DNA from: Anammoximicrobium sp964486845
GTDB lineage: Bacteria; Planctomycetota; Planctomycetia; Pirellulales; Pirellulaceae
Reading direction: 5' to 3'
Assembly: GCA_964486845.1 (NCBI GenBank)
Contig: CAZAQY010000009.1
Coordinates: forward strand, 11,223 to 75,222
DNA length: 64,000 nt
The translations under genes and the position numbers were made by a program. This document shows, piece after piece, positions 18,492 to 26,370 of the stretch. The notes beneath the pieces are model-generated. The model saw only the letters and a list, made by a program, of their open reading frames with translations. It had not been told where the DNA came from and made no database searches. The stretch's first letter is position 1; each line of letters begins with the position of its first letter.

Positions 18492-19490
18492 CGGGTGGCG
18501 CTCCAACGCGAACTCCAGCACGCGGCTGCCCAGGGCGCCATAGCAGTAGCCCGCCTTTTCGGCGGCCAACGCCAGGCTGGCGTCAAAGCTGATGTCGGCG
18601 TTAGGATTGACGTCCAACACGTAGAACACGCCGTCCCGCAACCGCACATCGATCCGGCCGTAATCCCGGCAGTCGAGCGTTTGGTAGGCCGCCTTCGATG
18701 CGGCCGCGAGCCGCGACAATTCGTCCGGCGACAACCGGGCCGGCGCCCAACTCTTGATCTTGCGGTACGCGGTCGAGTCCGGGACGAACTTGGCATCGTA
18801 GGAACACAGTCGGTCGCCGAGGTTGTCCAAGGCGGAGAAGTCGAATTCAACCGGGGGCAGCACCTCCACCTGGCTGTTCCCCCACACCGGCACGTGAAAC
18901 TCGCGTCCATCCACGAAATCCTCGACAATCGCCGGCTGCTGAAAGGTGTCCAGGACGTAGGTGACGCGCCGCTGGAGCTGGCCGGGATCGCAGACGACGG
19001 CCCCCGAGTCGATCCCGATACTGCAGTGCTCGCAGGCGGGCTTGACGATCGCAGGAAAGCAATTCCAGTCGCTTTCCGCGGGCGAACGCAGTACCTTCCA
19101 CTTCGGGGTGGGGACGCCCTGCGACCGCAGCATACGTTTGACCTGGGGTTTGTCGTAACTCCGTTTCAGCACTTCGGATGAGGCGCCCGTGTAGGTGAAA
19201 CGCAACCGCTCCAGCGTTTCCGCCACCCAAGCCTCGCTGCGGTCGATGCCGGGCAAACCCTCGCACCAATTGAAGACGATCACGTCGCGCGGATCGTACG
19301 CCGCCAGAATGCTGTGCAGATCGGGATCCGACACCGGCAGAAACCGCACGGAGTGGCCTTGCCGCCGCATGGCATGCCCCAGACGTTGACACGAGCGATT
19401 GGCTTGCTCTTGCTCCTCCGCCGTCCAAGACGGATCGATGTCGTAGATCAGAAGCACCGGTAGATCCATCATGCGCTGCAAGTCCGCCAT
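18459..19490 (-). CDS. ATP-grasp protein related to D-alanine--D-alanine ligase
   Basis: A 343-residue ATP-grasp enzyme. The N-terminal lobe has NWCEGLPG and YTGASSEVLKRSYDK, typical of D-Ala-D-Ala-ligase-like folds. The ATP-binding core shows FPAIVKPACEHCSIGI, then VEDFVDGREFHV, and the metal site segment R-I-D-V-R with V-L-D-V-N-P-N. The usual glutamate of the E-x-N signature is an aspartate here. An ATG at 19490 with GAGG upstream is preferred to the TTG at 19502. It probably joins an acid to an amine (amino acid or peptide) with ATP. A true cell-wall Ddl would be expected near mur genes; here the partner is a C39-like peptidase, so a separate peptide-type product is more likely. Substrate unknown. 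Confidence 0.85.
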   Translation of the reverse strand: MADLQRMMDLPVLLIYDIDPSWTAEEQEQANRSCQRLGHAMRRQGHSVRFLPVSDPDLHSILAAYDPRDVIVFNWCEGLPGIDRSEAWVAETLERLRFTYTGASSEVLKRSYDKPQVKRMLRSQGVPTPKWKVLRSPAESDWNCFPAIVKPACEHCSIGIDSGAVVCDPGQLQRRVTYVLDTFQQPAIVEDFVDGREFHVPVWGNSQVEVLPPVEFDFSALDNLGDRLCSYDAKFVPDSTAYRKIKSWAPARLSPDELSRLAAASKAAYQTLDCRDYGRIDVRLRDGVFYVLDVNPNADISFDASLALAAEKAGYCYGALGSRVLEFALERHPLKVSAPPVAG

Positions 19491-19707
19491 CCACTGCCTC
19501 AAGCTGTAAGGGGTTCACTCTGACCGCCCGTTTTGTCCTCCGCTGTGCTAGCTGATGACCATATCGTACCCAAAGTGTTAAACCCTGACAACCCAATTTC
19601 AGCAAACGACAAGTGATGGCGGGTGCCGAAATGGCTTTGGTAGCCGCGTTCGTGTACCCTACTTGGGATTTGGACCGAGTTCGCGGTAAAATTAGGAGTG
19701 TGCTTCA

Positions 19708-22572
19708 TTGTCGACCCACTGCATCCAACTGCGCGGCGTCCGCGTCCATAACCTGAAGTCCGTCGATCTCGACCTGCCACGCGGGCGGCTGATCGTGTTC
19801 TGCGGAGTGAGCGGCAGCGGCAAGACCAGTTTGGCGCTGGACACCTTGTACGCCGAAGGGCAGCGGCGGTACATCGAGAGCTTCTCCGCCTACACGCGGC
19901 AGTTTCTGGAGCGGCTGGAGAAGCCGGAGGCCGACCGCATCGACGGTTTGCCGCCCGCCATCGCGGTCACCCGCAAGAGTACGACACGGTCCAATCGAGC
20001 CACGATTGCGTCGGCTACCGAGACGGTCGATTACCTCCGCTTGCTGTTCGCCAAGATCGGCCGCGTCTTTTGCCTGGGGTGTGGCCGCGAGATTCAGCGT
20101 CAAACGCCGCAAAGCGCTGCGGAGCGTTTGGCGGAATTGCCGGAGGGCGCGAGGTACTTGCTGACCTTTCCTCGGCGCGTTCTTCCGCAGGAGGAGTTGG
20201 CCGCCGTTGCCGCCGAGCTGCAATCCGAGGGGTTCGTGCGAGCCATTGCCGGCGACCGCCTGATCTCGTTGGCCGAGGAACCGCTGCCGTCCTGCACGGC
20301 GGAAACTGGCCAATCCACTCTGCTGGTGGTTACCGACCGATTGACGGCCGGCAGCGTCAGTCTGCCGCGTCTGTGCGATTCGCTGGAGACCGCCTTCGCT
20401 CAAGGCGGAGGCGTTTGTCAAGCGTGGGTGTTGGCGGACGGCGGGGCGTCGGGCGGGCCGGGCCTGCGTCAGATCGATGGACGCCTGTGGCGGCGGATGG
20501 CTTTCAGCGCCGCCTTGCGTTGCGAGGACTGCGGGCGGGATTATCCCGTACCGGAGCCTCGCTTGTTCGACTACAACAGCCCGCTGGGCGCTTGCCCGCA
20601 ATGCGAAGGCTTTGGCGACACCGTAGAAATGGACATGGACCTGGTGGTGCCGGACCCCTTCAAGACGCTGCGCGAGGGCGCGATCGCTCCCTGGAATACG
20701 CCGGCCTACGCGCACGAACTGGACGAGTTGCTCGCGCTGGCCGGCGATTATGGCCTGCCCGTCGACGTGCCGTTTCACAAGCTGAGCGACGAACACCTGC
20801 GGATCATCCGCGAGGGCGTCCCCGAACGGAACTTCGGCGGGCTGCGCGGTTTCTTCGACTGGCTGGAACGGCACAAGTACAAGATGCCCATCCGCGCCTT
20901 CCTCGCCCGCTGGCGAAGCTACCGGCCGTGCCCGACCTGCGGCGGCAAACGGTTGCGGGCGGAGGCCCTGGCGACGCGGGTGGGCGGCCGAAACCTGGCG
21001 GAGATCTGCAGCCAGAAGGTCTCCGACGTGGCGGACTTCTTTCGTTCGCTGGCCCTGGCGGACACCGAACGAGCGGTGGCCCGGATGATGTTGGAACAAG
21101 TCGAAGCGCGCTTGCGGTACCTGGGCGACGTGGGGCTCGGCTACTTGCCCCTGGACCGCACGATCCGGACGCTCAGCGGCGGCGAGGCGCAGCGTGTCGC
21201 CATGACCTCGACGCTGGGCTCCAATCTGGTCAACATGCTGTACGTCCTGGACGAGCCGTCGGTGGGCCTGCACCCGCGCGACGTCGATCGGCTCACGGAT
21301 GCGATTGTCCGCCTGAAGGGCCGCGGCAACACGGTCGTCGTCACGGAACACGAGGCGACCGTGTTGCGGCGCGCGGACCAGGTTGTCGAGTTCGGTCCGG
21401 GGGCGGGCGAATGCGGCGGCAAAGTCGTCTTTCAGGGAACGCCGCAGGAACTGTTGGCGCCGGGCGCCAGTCTCACCGGCGAGTACCTGGCCGGGCGGCG
21501 AGGCGTCACCGGACCGGAACACCGCCGCCCGACCAAGCGGGGCTGGATTCGCCTGAGAGGGGCGCGCGGCAACAACCTGAAGAACCTGAACGTCGATTTT
21601 CCTTTGGGAGTGCTCTGCCTGGTGACGGGCGTCAGCGGCGCGGGCAAGAGCACTCTCGTGCATGAAACACTGTACGGCGCCCTGTGCCGCCGCAAACGCA
21701 AGGAGTCGCCGAACCCCTACCCCTTTGACGATATCGTGGGCGACGGCCAGATCGACGACGTGGTGCTGGTGGACCAGAGTCCCATCGGCCGCTCGCCGCG
21801 TTCGAACCCGGTGACCTACGTCAAGGCGTTCGACCCCATTCGTGAGGTGTTCGCCGGCACCGTCGAGGCGCGAACGCACAACTATTCGGCCAGTTACTTC
21901 AGTTTCAACGTCGAGGGCGGACGCTGCGAGGCTTGCGGCGGCGACGGCCACGTACAAATCGACATGCAGTTCCTGCCGGACGTATACATGAAATGCGCCC
22001 AATGCGGCGGCACGAGGTACCGCAAAGAGATCTTGTCAGTCACCTATCGCGGCCGCAGTATCGCCGAAGTCCTGGAAATGACGGTCCGCGAAGCGTTTTC
22101 CTTTTTCCGCGGGCAGATGAAGGTGCAGGCCAAGCTGAAACAGTTGATCGACGTGGGCTTGGACTACGTGCGGCTGGGCCAGCCCGCCACCACGCTGTCG
22201 TCCGGCGAAGCTCAACGCCTGAAACTGGCGGCCTACATGTCCGCCGCGACGCGCAACCGCACGCTGTTTCTCCTGGACGAGCCCACCACGGGCCTGCACT
22301 TCGCCGATGTCGTCAAGCTGCTGGACTGCTTCGACGCGCTGCTGGCCGTGGGCCACTCGCTGATCGTCGTCGAGCACAACCTGCAGCTGATGCGAGCGGC
22401 CGACTGGATCATCGACCTCGGCCCCGGCGCCGCCGGCGCGGGCGGCGAGATCGTGGTGCTGGGGACGCCGGAAACCGTGGCCGAATGTGCGGTATCTGTG
22501 ACGGGCCAGTACTTGCGGCAACTCGTCGGGGCCATCGGTTTCGCGGCCAGCGCGAAGCCGACCGGGCCGTAG
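19708..22572 (+). CDS. uvrA: Excinuclease ABC subunit A
   Basis: UvrA, the damage-scanning ATPase of nucleotide excision repair, 954 residues, a normal length. It shows the two ABC modules: Walker A GVSGSGKT at 33-40 followed by the family sequence YIESFSAYTRQFL, and a second GVSGAGKS near 641. There are two signature/Walker B sets (TLSGGEAQR with YVLDEPSVGLHPRD, and TLSSGEAQR with FLLDEPTTGLH). Zinc-binding cysteine pairs are seen at CEDCGRDYP, CPQCEG, CPTCGGKR, CEACGG and CAQCGG. The start is TTG with AGGAG at 19694-19698. No uvrB or uvrC lies in the window. A second UvrA elsewhere in the genome cannot be excluded, so the symbol denotes family. Confidence 0.95.
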   Translation: MSTHCIQLRGVRVHNLKSVDLDLPRGRLIVFCGVSGSGKTSLALDTLYAEGQRRYIESFSAYTRQFLERLEKPEADRIDGLPPAIAVTRKSTTRSNRATIASATETVDYLRLLFAKIGRVFCLGCGREIQRQTPQSAAERLAELPEGARYLLTFPRRVLPQEELAAVAAELQSEGFVRAIAGDRLISLAEEPLPSCTAETGQSTLLVVTDRLTAGSVSLPRLCDSLETAFAQGGGVCQAWVLADGGASGGPGLRQIDGRLWRRMAFSAALRCEDCGRDYPVPEPRLFDYNSPLGACPQCEGFGDTVEMDMDLVVPDPFKTLREGAIAPWNTPAYAHELDELLALAGDYGLPVDVPFHKLSDEHLRIIREGVPERNFGGLRGFFDWLERHKYKMPIRAFLARWRSYRPCPTCGGKRLRAEALATRVGGRNLAEICSQKVSDVADFFRSLALADTERAVARMMLEQVEARLRYLGDVGLGYLPLDRTIRTLSGGEAQRVAMTSTLGSNLVNMLYVLDEPSVGLHPRDVDRLTDAIVRLKGRGNTVVVTEHEATVLRRADQVVEFGPGAGECGGKVVFQGTPQELLAPGASLTGEYLAGRRGVTGPEHRRPTKRGWIRLRGARGNNLKNLNVDFPLGVLCLVTGVSGAGKSTLVHETLYGALCRRKRKESPNPYPFDDIVGDGQIDDVVLVDQSPIGRSPRSNPVTYVKAFDPIREVFAGTVEARTHNYSASYFSFNVEGGRCEACGGDGHVQIDMQFLPDVYMKCAQCGGTRYRKEILSVTYRGRSIAEVLEMTVREAFSFFRGQMKVQAKLKQLIDVGLDYVRLGQPATTLSSGEAQRLKLAAYMSAATRNRTLFLLDEPTTGLHFADVVKLLDCFDALLAVGHSLIVVEHNLQLMRAADWIIDLGPGAAGAGGEIVVLGTPETVAECAVSVTGQYLRQLVGAIGFAASAKPTGP

Positions 22573-22657
22573 CTTCTTTTCATCATCGTGCAGACTGCCA
22601 CTCTTGATTGCTCACATTTGTCTTGGCGACGCACAACCCGCGCAGTTGTGTCAGTGC

Positions 22658-22687
22658 TGGACAGCATTCCGGTTTGGGCCGTATAAT
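22658..22687 (+). promoter_or_regulatory. Sigma-70-type promoter of the DUF433/DUF5615 pair
   Basis: TGGACA at 22658-22663 and a perfect TATAAT at 22682-22687 are separated by 18 bases, about 90 bases before the first ATG of the toxin-antitoxin pair. The -10 overlaps the first of two direct repeats, a layout suited to autorepression. Confidence 0.6.
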
Positions 22688-22718
22688 TGACGCGGGATGG
22701 AGAATTGACGCGGGATGG
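22685..22718 (+). repeat. Twin 16-bp direct repeat, probable operator
   Basis: AATTGACGCGGGATGG occurs at 22685-22700 and again, identically, at 22703-22718, a spacing of 18 bases. The pair begins at the last bases of the -10 box and covers the expected transcription start. It is a likely binding site for the antitoxin or toxin-antitoxin complex; this is inference from position. Confidence 0.55.
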
Positions 22719-22776
22719 GGCGGAGTTTTGCGAATCCTCCAAGGCGGCATGAACGACCGCACGGCAAGGTGCCTGT

Positions 22777-23139
22777 ATGAGACAACACCGTATCGTCAAT
22801 CAAGGCGGTGGCCCGAAGATCGAGGGGACCCGGATCACCGTGTATGACGTTTTGGAGTACTTGATCAAAGGACGTTCCCGGGAATGGGTCGCCTTGACGC
22901 TAGGGGTGTCATCCCGCCAAGTCCAGGCGGCGATCGACTACATTCACCAGCACGAAGCCGAAGTTCATGCCGCCTACGGGCAGATCATGGAACGTATGCG
23001 GCAAGGCAATCCCGCCTGGGCCGACGAGAGATTGAGAGAAAACCGCCCCAGGTTCGAGGCGATGTTGGCGAGTTGCCAGTCCAAAGCGCGGTCAGCCAGC
23101 GAGGCGCTACAACATGCCGAAAATCCTGGCGGACGTTAA
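22777..23139 (+). CDS. DUF433 domain protein, probable antitoxin
   Basis: A 120-residue protein whose first 75 residues match DUF433: P-K-I-E-G-T-R-I-T-V, then a helix-turn-helix-like part (WVALTLGVSSRQVQAAIDY). DUF433 proteins are the DNA-binding antitoxin partners of PIN-like DUF5615 proteins. The C-terminal 45 residues are charged and probably wrap the toxin. The stop overlaps the toxin start by 26 bases, so the two are translationally coupled. The promoter with paired repeats upstream suggests autoregulation. Confidence 0.82.
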   Translation: MRQHRIVNQGGGPKIEGTRITVYDVLEYLIKGRSREWVALTLGVSSRQVQAAIDYIHQHEAEVHAAYGQIMERMRQGNPAWADERLRENRPRFEAMLASCQSKARSASEALQHAENPGGR

Positions 23140-23521
23140 CGTTAGAGGCCACGTGCGACGGCTGATCGCTGTGTGTGAGTCTCAGCGGTGGGTTGAGTTC
23201 TGGCGAGCACTTGAATGCGAAGTGTGCGACTTTGGCGATTTCGACCTCGGTGACGACGTCTCAGACGCCGAGATTTGGGATGTGTGTCAAGACAATGGCG
23301 TCGTCTTGATCACGGCGAATCGAAACGCCGATGATCCAGATTCGCTCGAGAGCACGATCCGCCAGCGCAACTCTCCTGCTTGTCTCCCCGTTCTAACCCT
23401 GGCCGATCCTGATCGAATTCAACATGACCGCCGGTACGCTGAACAAGCTGCCGAACGGTTGCTGGAAATCCTCTTTGACCTCGACGCGGTTCGCGGAGCA
23501 GGGCGTCTCTATCTGCCTTGA
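23114..23521 (+). CDS. DUF5615 PIN-like protein, probable toxin
   Basis: A 135-residue protein of the DUF5615 PIN-like group. The acidic residues expected of a PIN nuclease are visible: D7 in ILADVN, D/E in DAEIWDVC, and D in ITANRNADDP. The ending RGAGRLYLP is typical of planctomycete and cyanobacterial members. It is coupled to the DUF433 gene by a 26-base overlap. The predicted action is RNA cleavage that limits growth, held in check by the DUF433 protein; this follows from family knowledge, not from anything tested here. It is convergent with the CinA-like gene 50 bases away. Confidence 0.8.
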   Translation: MPKILADVNVRGHVRRLIAVCESQRWVEFWRALECEVCDFGDFDLGDDVSDAEIWDVCQDNGVVLITANRNADDPDSLESTIRQRNSPACLPVLTLADPDRIQHDRRYAEQAAERLLEILFDLDAVRGAGRLYLP

Positions 23522-23570
23522 CGGCCTTGAACGGAAGATGCTCCAACGCCGCTGCCTGCTGTGCGGATCG

Positions 23571-24944
23571 TCACCGCAGCCGGCGGCGGAGTTGATCCAG
23601 CAACTGTGTCGTCAAGTGGCTGCGCCCCGCCTCCCCGCTGCGAAGCCCGAACCGCTGATTCTCCAGCCGGCCGTCCGGATGCCGGAATACGACCTCGACG
23701 GACGTCGCACCGCGCTCGTCTCGCTGCGCGTCGCCCACGACGATCGCCCATTGCGCGGACGTGGCTGCGGCCAACTCGGTTGCCAGCAACCTTGCCTTAT
23801 CGATCGGCGCCGCGGCAACCGACCACTTGTCATCCGGCACGCGCAGCAAGTTGCGCAGCCGCTCGCTGGTCCGGGCAACATACGCGCCCAGCAGCAAGCG
23901 TTCCGCCCTCTCGACGCCGCCCAGTGCCGCCGCCAGAGCGCCGCCGCTGCCGGCTTCCGCGATCGCGAGTGTCGCGTGGCGCTGTTCCAGCAGCGTCAGC
24001 ACGTGCTGCTCCAGGGTGGTCGTTTCGTCGCAGGCATAGATATAGTCGCCCAGACACTCCGTGGTCTTCTGTTTCAACTCGTCCAAACGACTTCGATTCT
24101 CCGCGTTGTCGTCGGGAAACGAGAAGGTAAAGTCGACCCGTCCGCCTTCGAATTGCGACGACACCAGCACGTCGGGCGGCAGCGGCGCGTGTTCCTTCAT
24201 CGTCTGGTCGATCTGGGACTGGCCCGGCCCCACGAAACGGATCGTCAGCGAACTGCCAGGCAATCGCGTGCCGAACCGGCGGCTGAGGTAGGGCACCAAT
24301 TCGCCGAGGACCATCGGCTGCAGTTCCCGCGGCGGCCCGGGCAGGGCTACCACGACCTTGTCGTCCAAATCGAACACGAGTCCGGCCGCCGAGCCGCCGG
24401 CGTTCTTCAGATAGGTTCCCCGCGCCGGCACTTGAGACTGACGCCGCAGGTTGGCCCGCAATTGGTCTCGCGGAACCCCGATCCGCCGTTCCATGTCCCG
24501 CAGTATCTCTTCATGCTCCTGCAACGGCACCCCGGTACACTCGGACAACGCCTGGCGGGTCACGTCGTTCTCGGTGGGGCCCAGGCCACCGGTGACGATC
24601 ACCAGCGGGACTTTGGCAAAGGCAGAGCGGACCGCCTCCGCAATATCCTCAAAGCCGTCGTCCACACTGATCGAGTACACACAATGCAGCCCCTGCCCCC
24701 GCAGCGTCTTGGTCAAGAACTGCGTGTGGCTGTCGGCGTAGGCGCCGACGAGCAGTTCGCGACCGGTGACCACGATCGCATAATCGACGGCCTTTTCGGG
24801 CGCAGGGGCCGGAGGCTCGGCGGCCTGCAGCAATCCGGCCCATAACAACAGCGGCAGGCACCGTCGTAGGACAGGCTTTCCAGCCTGTCCGGTTGCTGTT
24901 CGACAGGTTGGAAAACCTGTCCTGCGTCGCGCGCTTTGTGTCAT
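23571..24944 (-). CDS. CinA-like protein with N-terminal signal peptide
   Basis: A 457-residue two-domain protein. The N-terminal domain is the MoaB/MogA-like COG1058 fold (VVTGRELLVG, TGGLGPTENDVTR, ALPGPPREL). The C-terminal domain is CinA/PncC-like, but the usual A-E-S-C-T-G-G block reads A-E-A-G-S-G-G, so the catalytic serine of nicotinamide-nucleotide amidase appears to be lost. A hydrophobic stretch with an A-x-A-like cleavage site (LLLWAGLLQAA) precedes the first domain, so the protein is probably exported, unusual for CinA. The ATG at 24944 overlaps the stop of a decayed isomerase gene as ATGA, evidence of former coupling. A palindromic repeat occupies the stretch between the start codon and the signal segment. 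It may be a pseudoenzyme with a changed role. Confidence 0.82.
   Translation of the reverse strand: MTQSARRRTGFPTCRTATGQAGKPVLRRCLPLLLWAGLLQAAEPPAPAPEKAVDYAIVVTGRELLVGAYADSHTQFLTKTLRGQGLHCVYSISVDDGFEDIAEAVRSAFAKVPLVIVTGGLGPTENDVTRQALSECTGVPLQEHEEILRDMERRIGVPRDQLRANLRRQSQVPARGTYLKNAGGSAAGLVFDLDDKVVVALPGPPRELQPMVLGELVPYLSRRFGTRLPGSSLTIRFVGPGQSQIDQTMKEHAPLPPDVLVSSQFEGGRVDFTFSFPDDNAENRSRLDELKQKTTECLGDYIYACDETTTLEQHVLTLLEQRHATLAIAEAGSGGALAAALGGVERAERLLLGAYVARTSERLRNLLRVPDDKWSVAAAPIDKARLLATELAAATSAQWAIVVGDAQRDERGATSVEVVFRHPDGRLENQRFGLRSGEAGRSHLTTQLLDQLRRRLR
24866..24922. repeat. Double-hairpin palindromic element in the CinA-like reading frame
   Basis: Two hairpins lie head to head: GGACAGGCT / AGCCTGTCC at 24869-24890 (loop TTCC) and GACAGGTT / AACCTGTC at 24902-24921 (loop GGAA). 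The second is nearly the reverse complement of the first. A GTAG flank adjoins the outer edge. The element is translated in frame between the start codon and the signal segment. Confidence 0.8.
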
Positions 24945-25232
24945 TCGGTCTGCCTCCAACTCTTCCAAACCTTCATCGACCGTTCCAGATGTTCCCGGGC
25001 GTCGCCCTGGATGCCGTAGCACATCAGTCCGATGGGACCGCGGCAGCCGATCTCGCGCAGCGTGGCCAACAGTTGCCGGTTGTCGAAGTCCCCGCGGTCC
25101 AGCGGCTGGATCAAGCCGTCCGTCCAGGCGTTCGACCCCAACTGCGCCCCGTTGATCGTGACCACGAAGATCTTGGCGGCATTCTCCCGCAGCACCGGCC
25201 GGTAGTCCTTGTCGCCGTCCACCTTGAGCGGA
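24941..25232 (-). pseudogene. 3' remnant of a sugar phosphate isomerase/epimerase gene
   Basis: The frame reads like the last third of a xylose-isomerase-type TIM-barrel protein: FVVTINGA, LIQPLDRGDFDN, REIGCRGPIGLMCYGI and GDAREHLERSM, ending at a proper stop. The first two thirds of the barrel are missing and the frame is joined upstream to a Gfo/Idh remnant in another frame at about 25232. The stop overlaps the start of the CinA-like gene (ATGA), showing the ancestral gene headed that operon. Such isomerases often accompany Gfo/Idh oxidoreductases in planctomycetes. Confidence 0.75.
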
Positions 25233-25749
25233 AATGATACCAGTTGGAGAACTGGCACTCCGTCTCGTTCAGACTTGGATCGCGGGCCACGGTCTGGTAG
25301 GCGGCGCGAAGGAACATCGACTGGATCGAGACGATGTTGCCGATCGCCCCGTCATGGATCCGCTGGACCATCTCCGCGTAAGCGGGGCTGTAGCGGCTTT
25401 CGTGGCCGGAGACGACGGAAACGTTTTTCTGCTTGGCCAGTTCGCAGAGGCGTTTCAGCTGCCGGCAGCCGGCCGGGTCGATCGCGTGCGGCTTTTCCAC
25501 GAAGACGTGCTTGCCGGCCTTGACCGCTTCCTCCGCGTAGAACGGGTGGTACTTCGACGCACACGCGATCAGCACTCCGCTGCAGCGTCCGCCGCAGCCC
25601 GGCATGCCGATCTTGATCGCTTCGCTCCCCGCCGCGTGGGCGCTGCGCGCCAGCGGCAGCCCCGAAGCCGCGGCCATGCACACGGCCGAAGTTTTCAGGA
25701 ATTCACGCCGAGACGCCGTGGAAGACGGCGAACGCTGCGATTGGGTCAT
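25232..25749 (-). pseudogene. 5' remnant of a Tat-exported Gfo/Idh/MocA oxidoreductase
   Basis: The original start is intact: AAGGAG eight bases before the ATG, then a twin-arginine signal (S-R-R-E-F-L-K) and a signal end at SAHAA. The Rossmann motif begins normally (IKIGMPGCGGR), but about 70 residues of the nucleotide-binding domain are missing, and the sequence jumps to VLIACASKYH and GKHVFVEKPHAID. It continues to SNWYHF and then breaks into the isomerase remnant. The internal loss plus the missing C-terminal domain mean it cannot be a working enzyme. Confidence 0.8.
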
Positions 25750-25913
25750 GGGCAGTCTCCTTGAAGACGGGGCCAGCGGATGGAGTCGGGAAGTTCGTAA
25801 TCGTTCGTGTGCTGAAGGCGATTTAGATTGTAGCCGTCCCGATGATCGCCGCAACAAGCCATCCCTGGAGACGACATCGCGAAAGCGGGCGACAGGTGAT
25901 GGGCCGTCACCTG

Positions 25914-26165
25914 TCAAAGGTGCCACGGCGCGCGCATGGGCCGGCTCAGCAGAGCGTTGGCCTCGCCGTCCCCGACGAACCGTTCCGCGGCCGGATCCCA
26001 GCGCAGCTTGCGGCCCAGCCAGCGGGCAATGTTCCCCACGTGCGCCACCGTGGCCGTGCGATGGCCGGTTTCTATACAGCAGTTCGGCTGCCGGCGACTC
26101 CGCAGGCATTGAAACCACTGCCGCGTATGGAGTGGTCCCTTGTGTCCGTAGAAGATCTCCATGTT
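25914..26165 (-). pseudogene. 3' remnant of another Gfo/Idh/MocA oxidoreductase
   Basis: This frame reads as the end of a planctomycete Gfo/Idh/MocA protein: RQPNCCIETGHRTATVAHVG, NIARWLGRKLRWDP, GDGEANALLSRPMRAPWHL and a stop. The N-terminal domain is absent. Just upstream (about 26221-26370), a different frame reads EDWFRVDLRSGWVAHADVVF, which looks like a fragment of some other protein or of this one after frameshift; it could not be identified. The order C-terminal piece, then N-terminal piece of a second copy, shows at least two genes decayed here. Confidence 0.75.
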
Positions 26166-26370
26166 CGGCGGCGCGTCGCGGCGGATAGATTTCGGCCACC
26201 GTTGCGACGTACCTTCACTTCCTGCTCCCAGCGGATACCGGCTTGGACTTGATGAACACCACGTCGGCATGCGCGACCCAGCCCGACCGCAAGTCCACAC
26301 GGAACCAGTCTTCACCGTTCCTACTCGACCAGGAGAAGCTGGTGCCGCCGCTGCTGCTGCTGAAGCTCCT

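Noticed and set aside
18459..19490. Calling the ATP-grasp gene ddl
   Set aside because: The E-x-N site is altered, no mur genes adjoin and a peptidase gene overlaps it; a true D-Ala-D-Ala ligase cannot be claimed.
19663..19692. TTGGGA / TAAAAT promoter-like pair before uvrA
   Set aside because: Its transcription start would fall after the AGGAG site that sets the start codon, so it does not fit the chosen translation start.
19705..22002. Long frame opposite uvrA
   Set aside because: Shadow frame; uvrA motifs on the other strand are complete.
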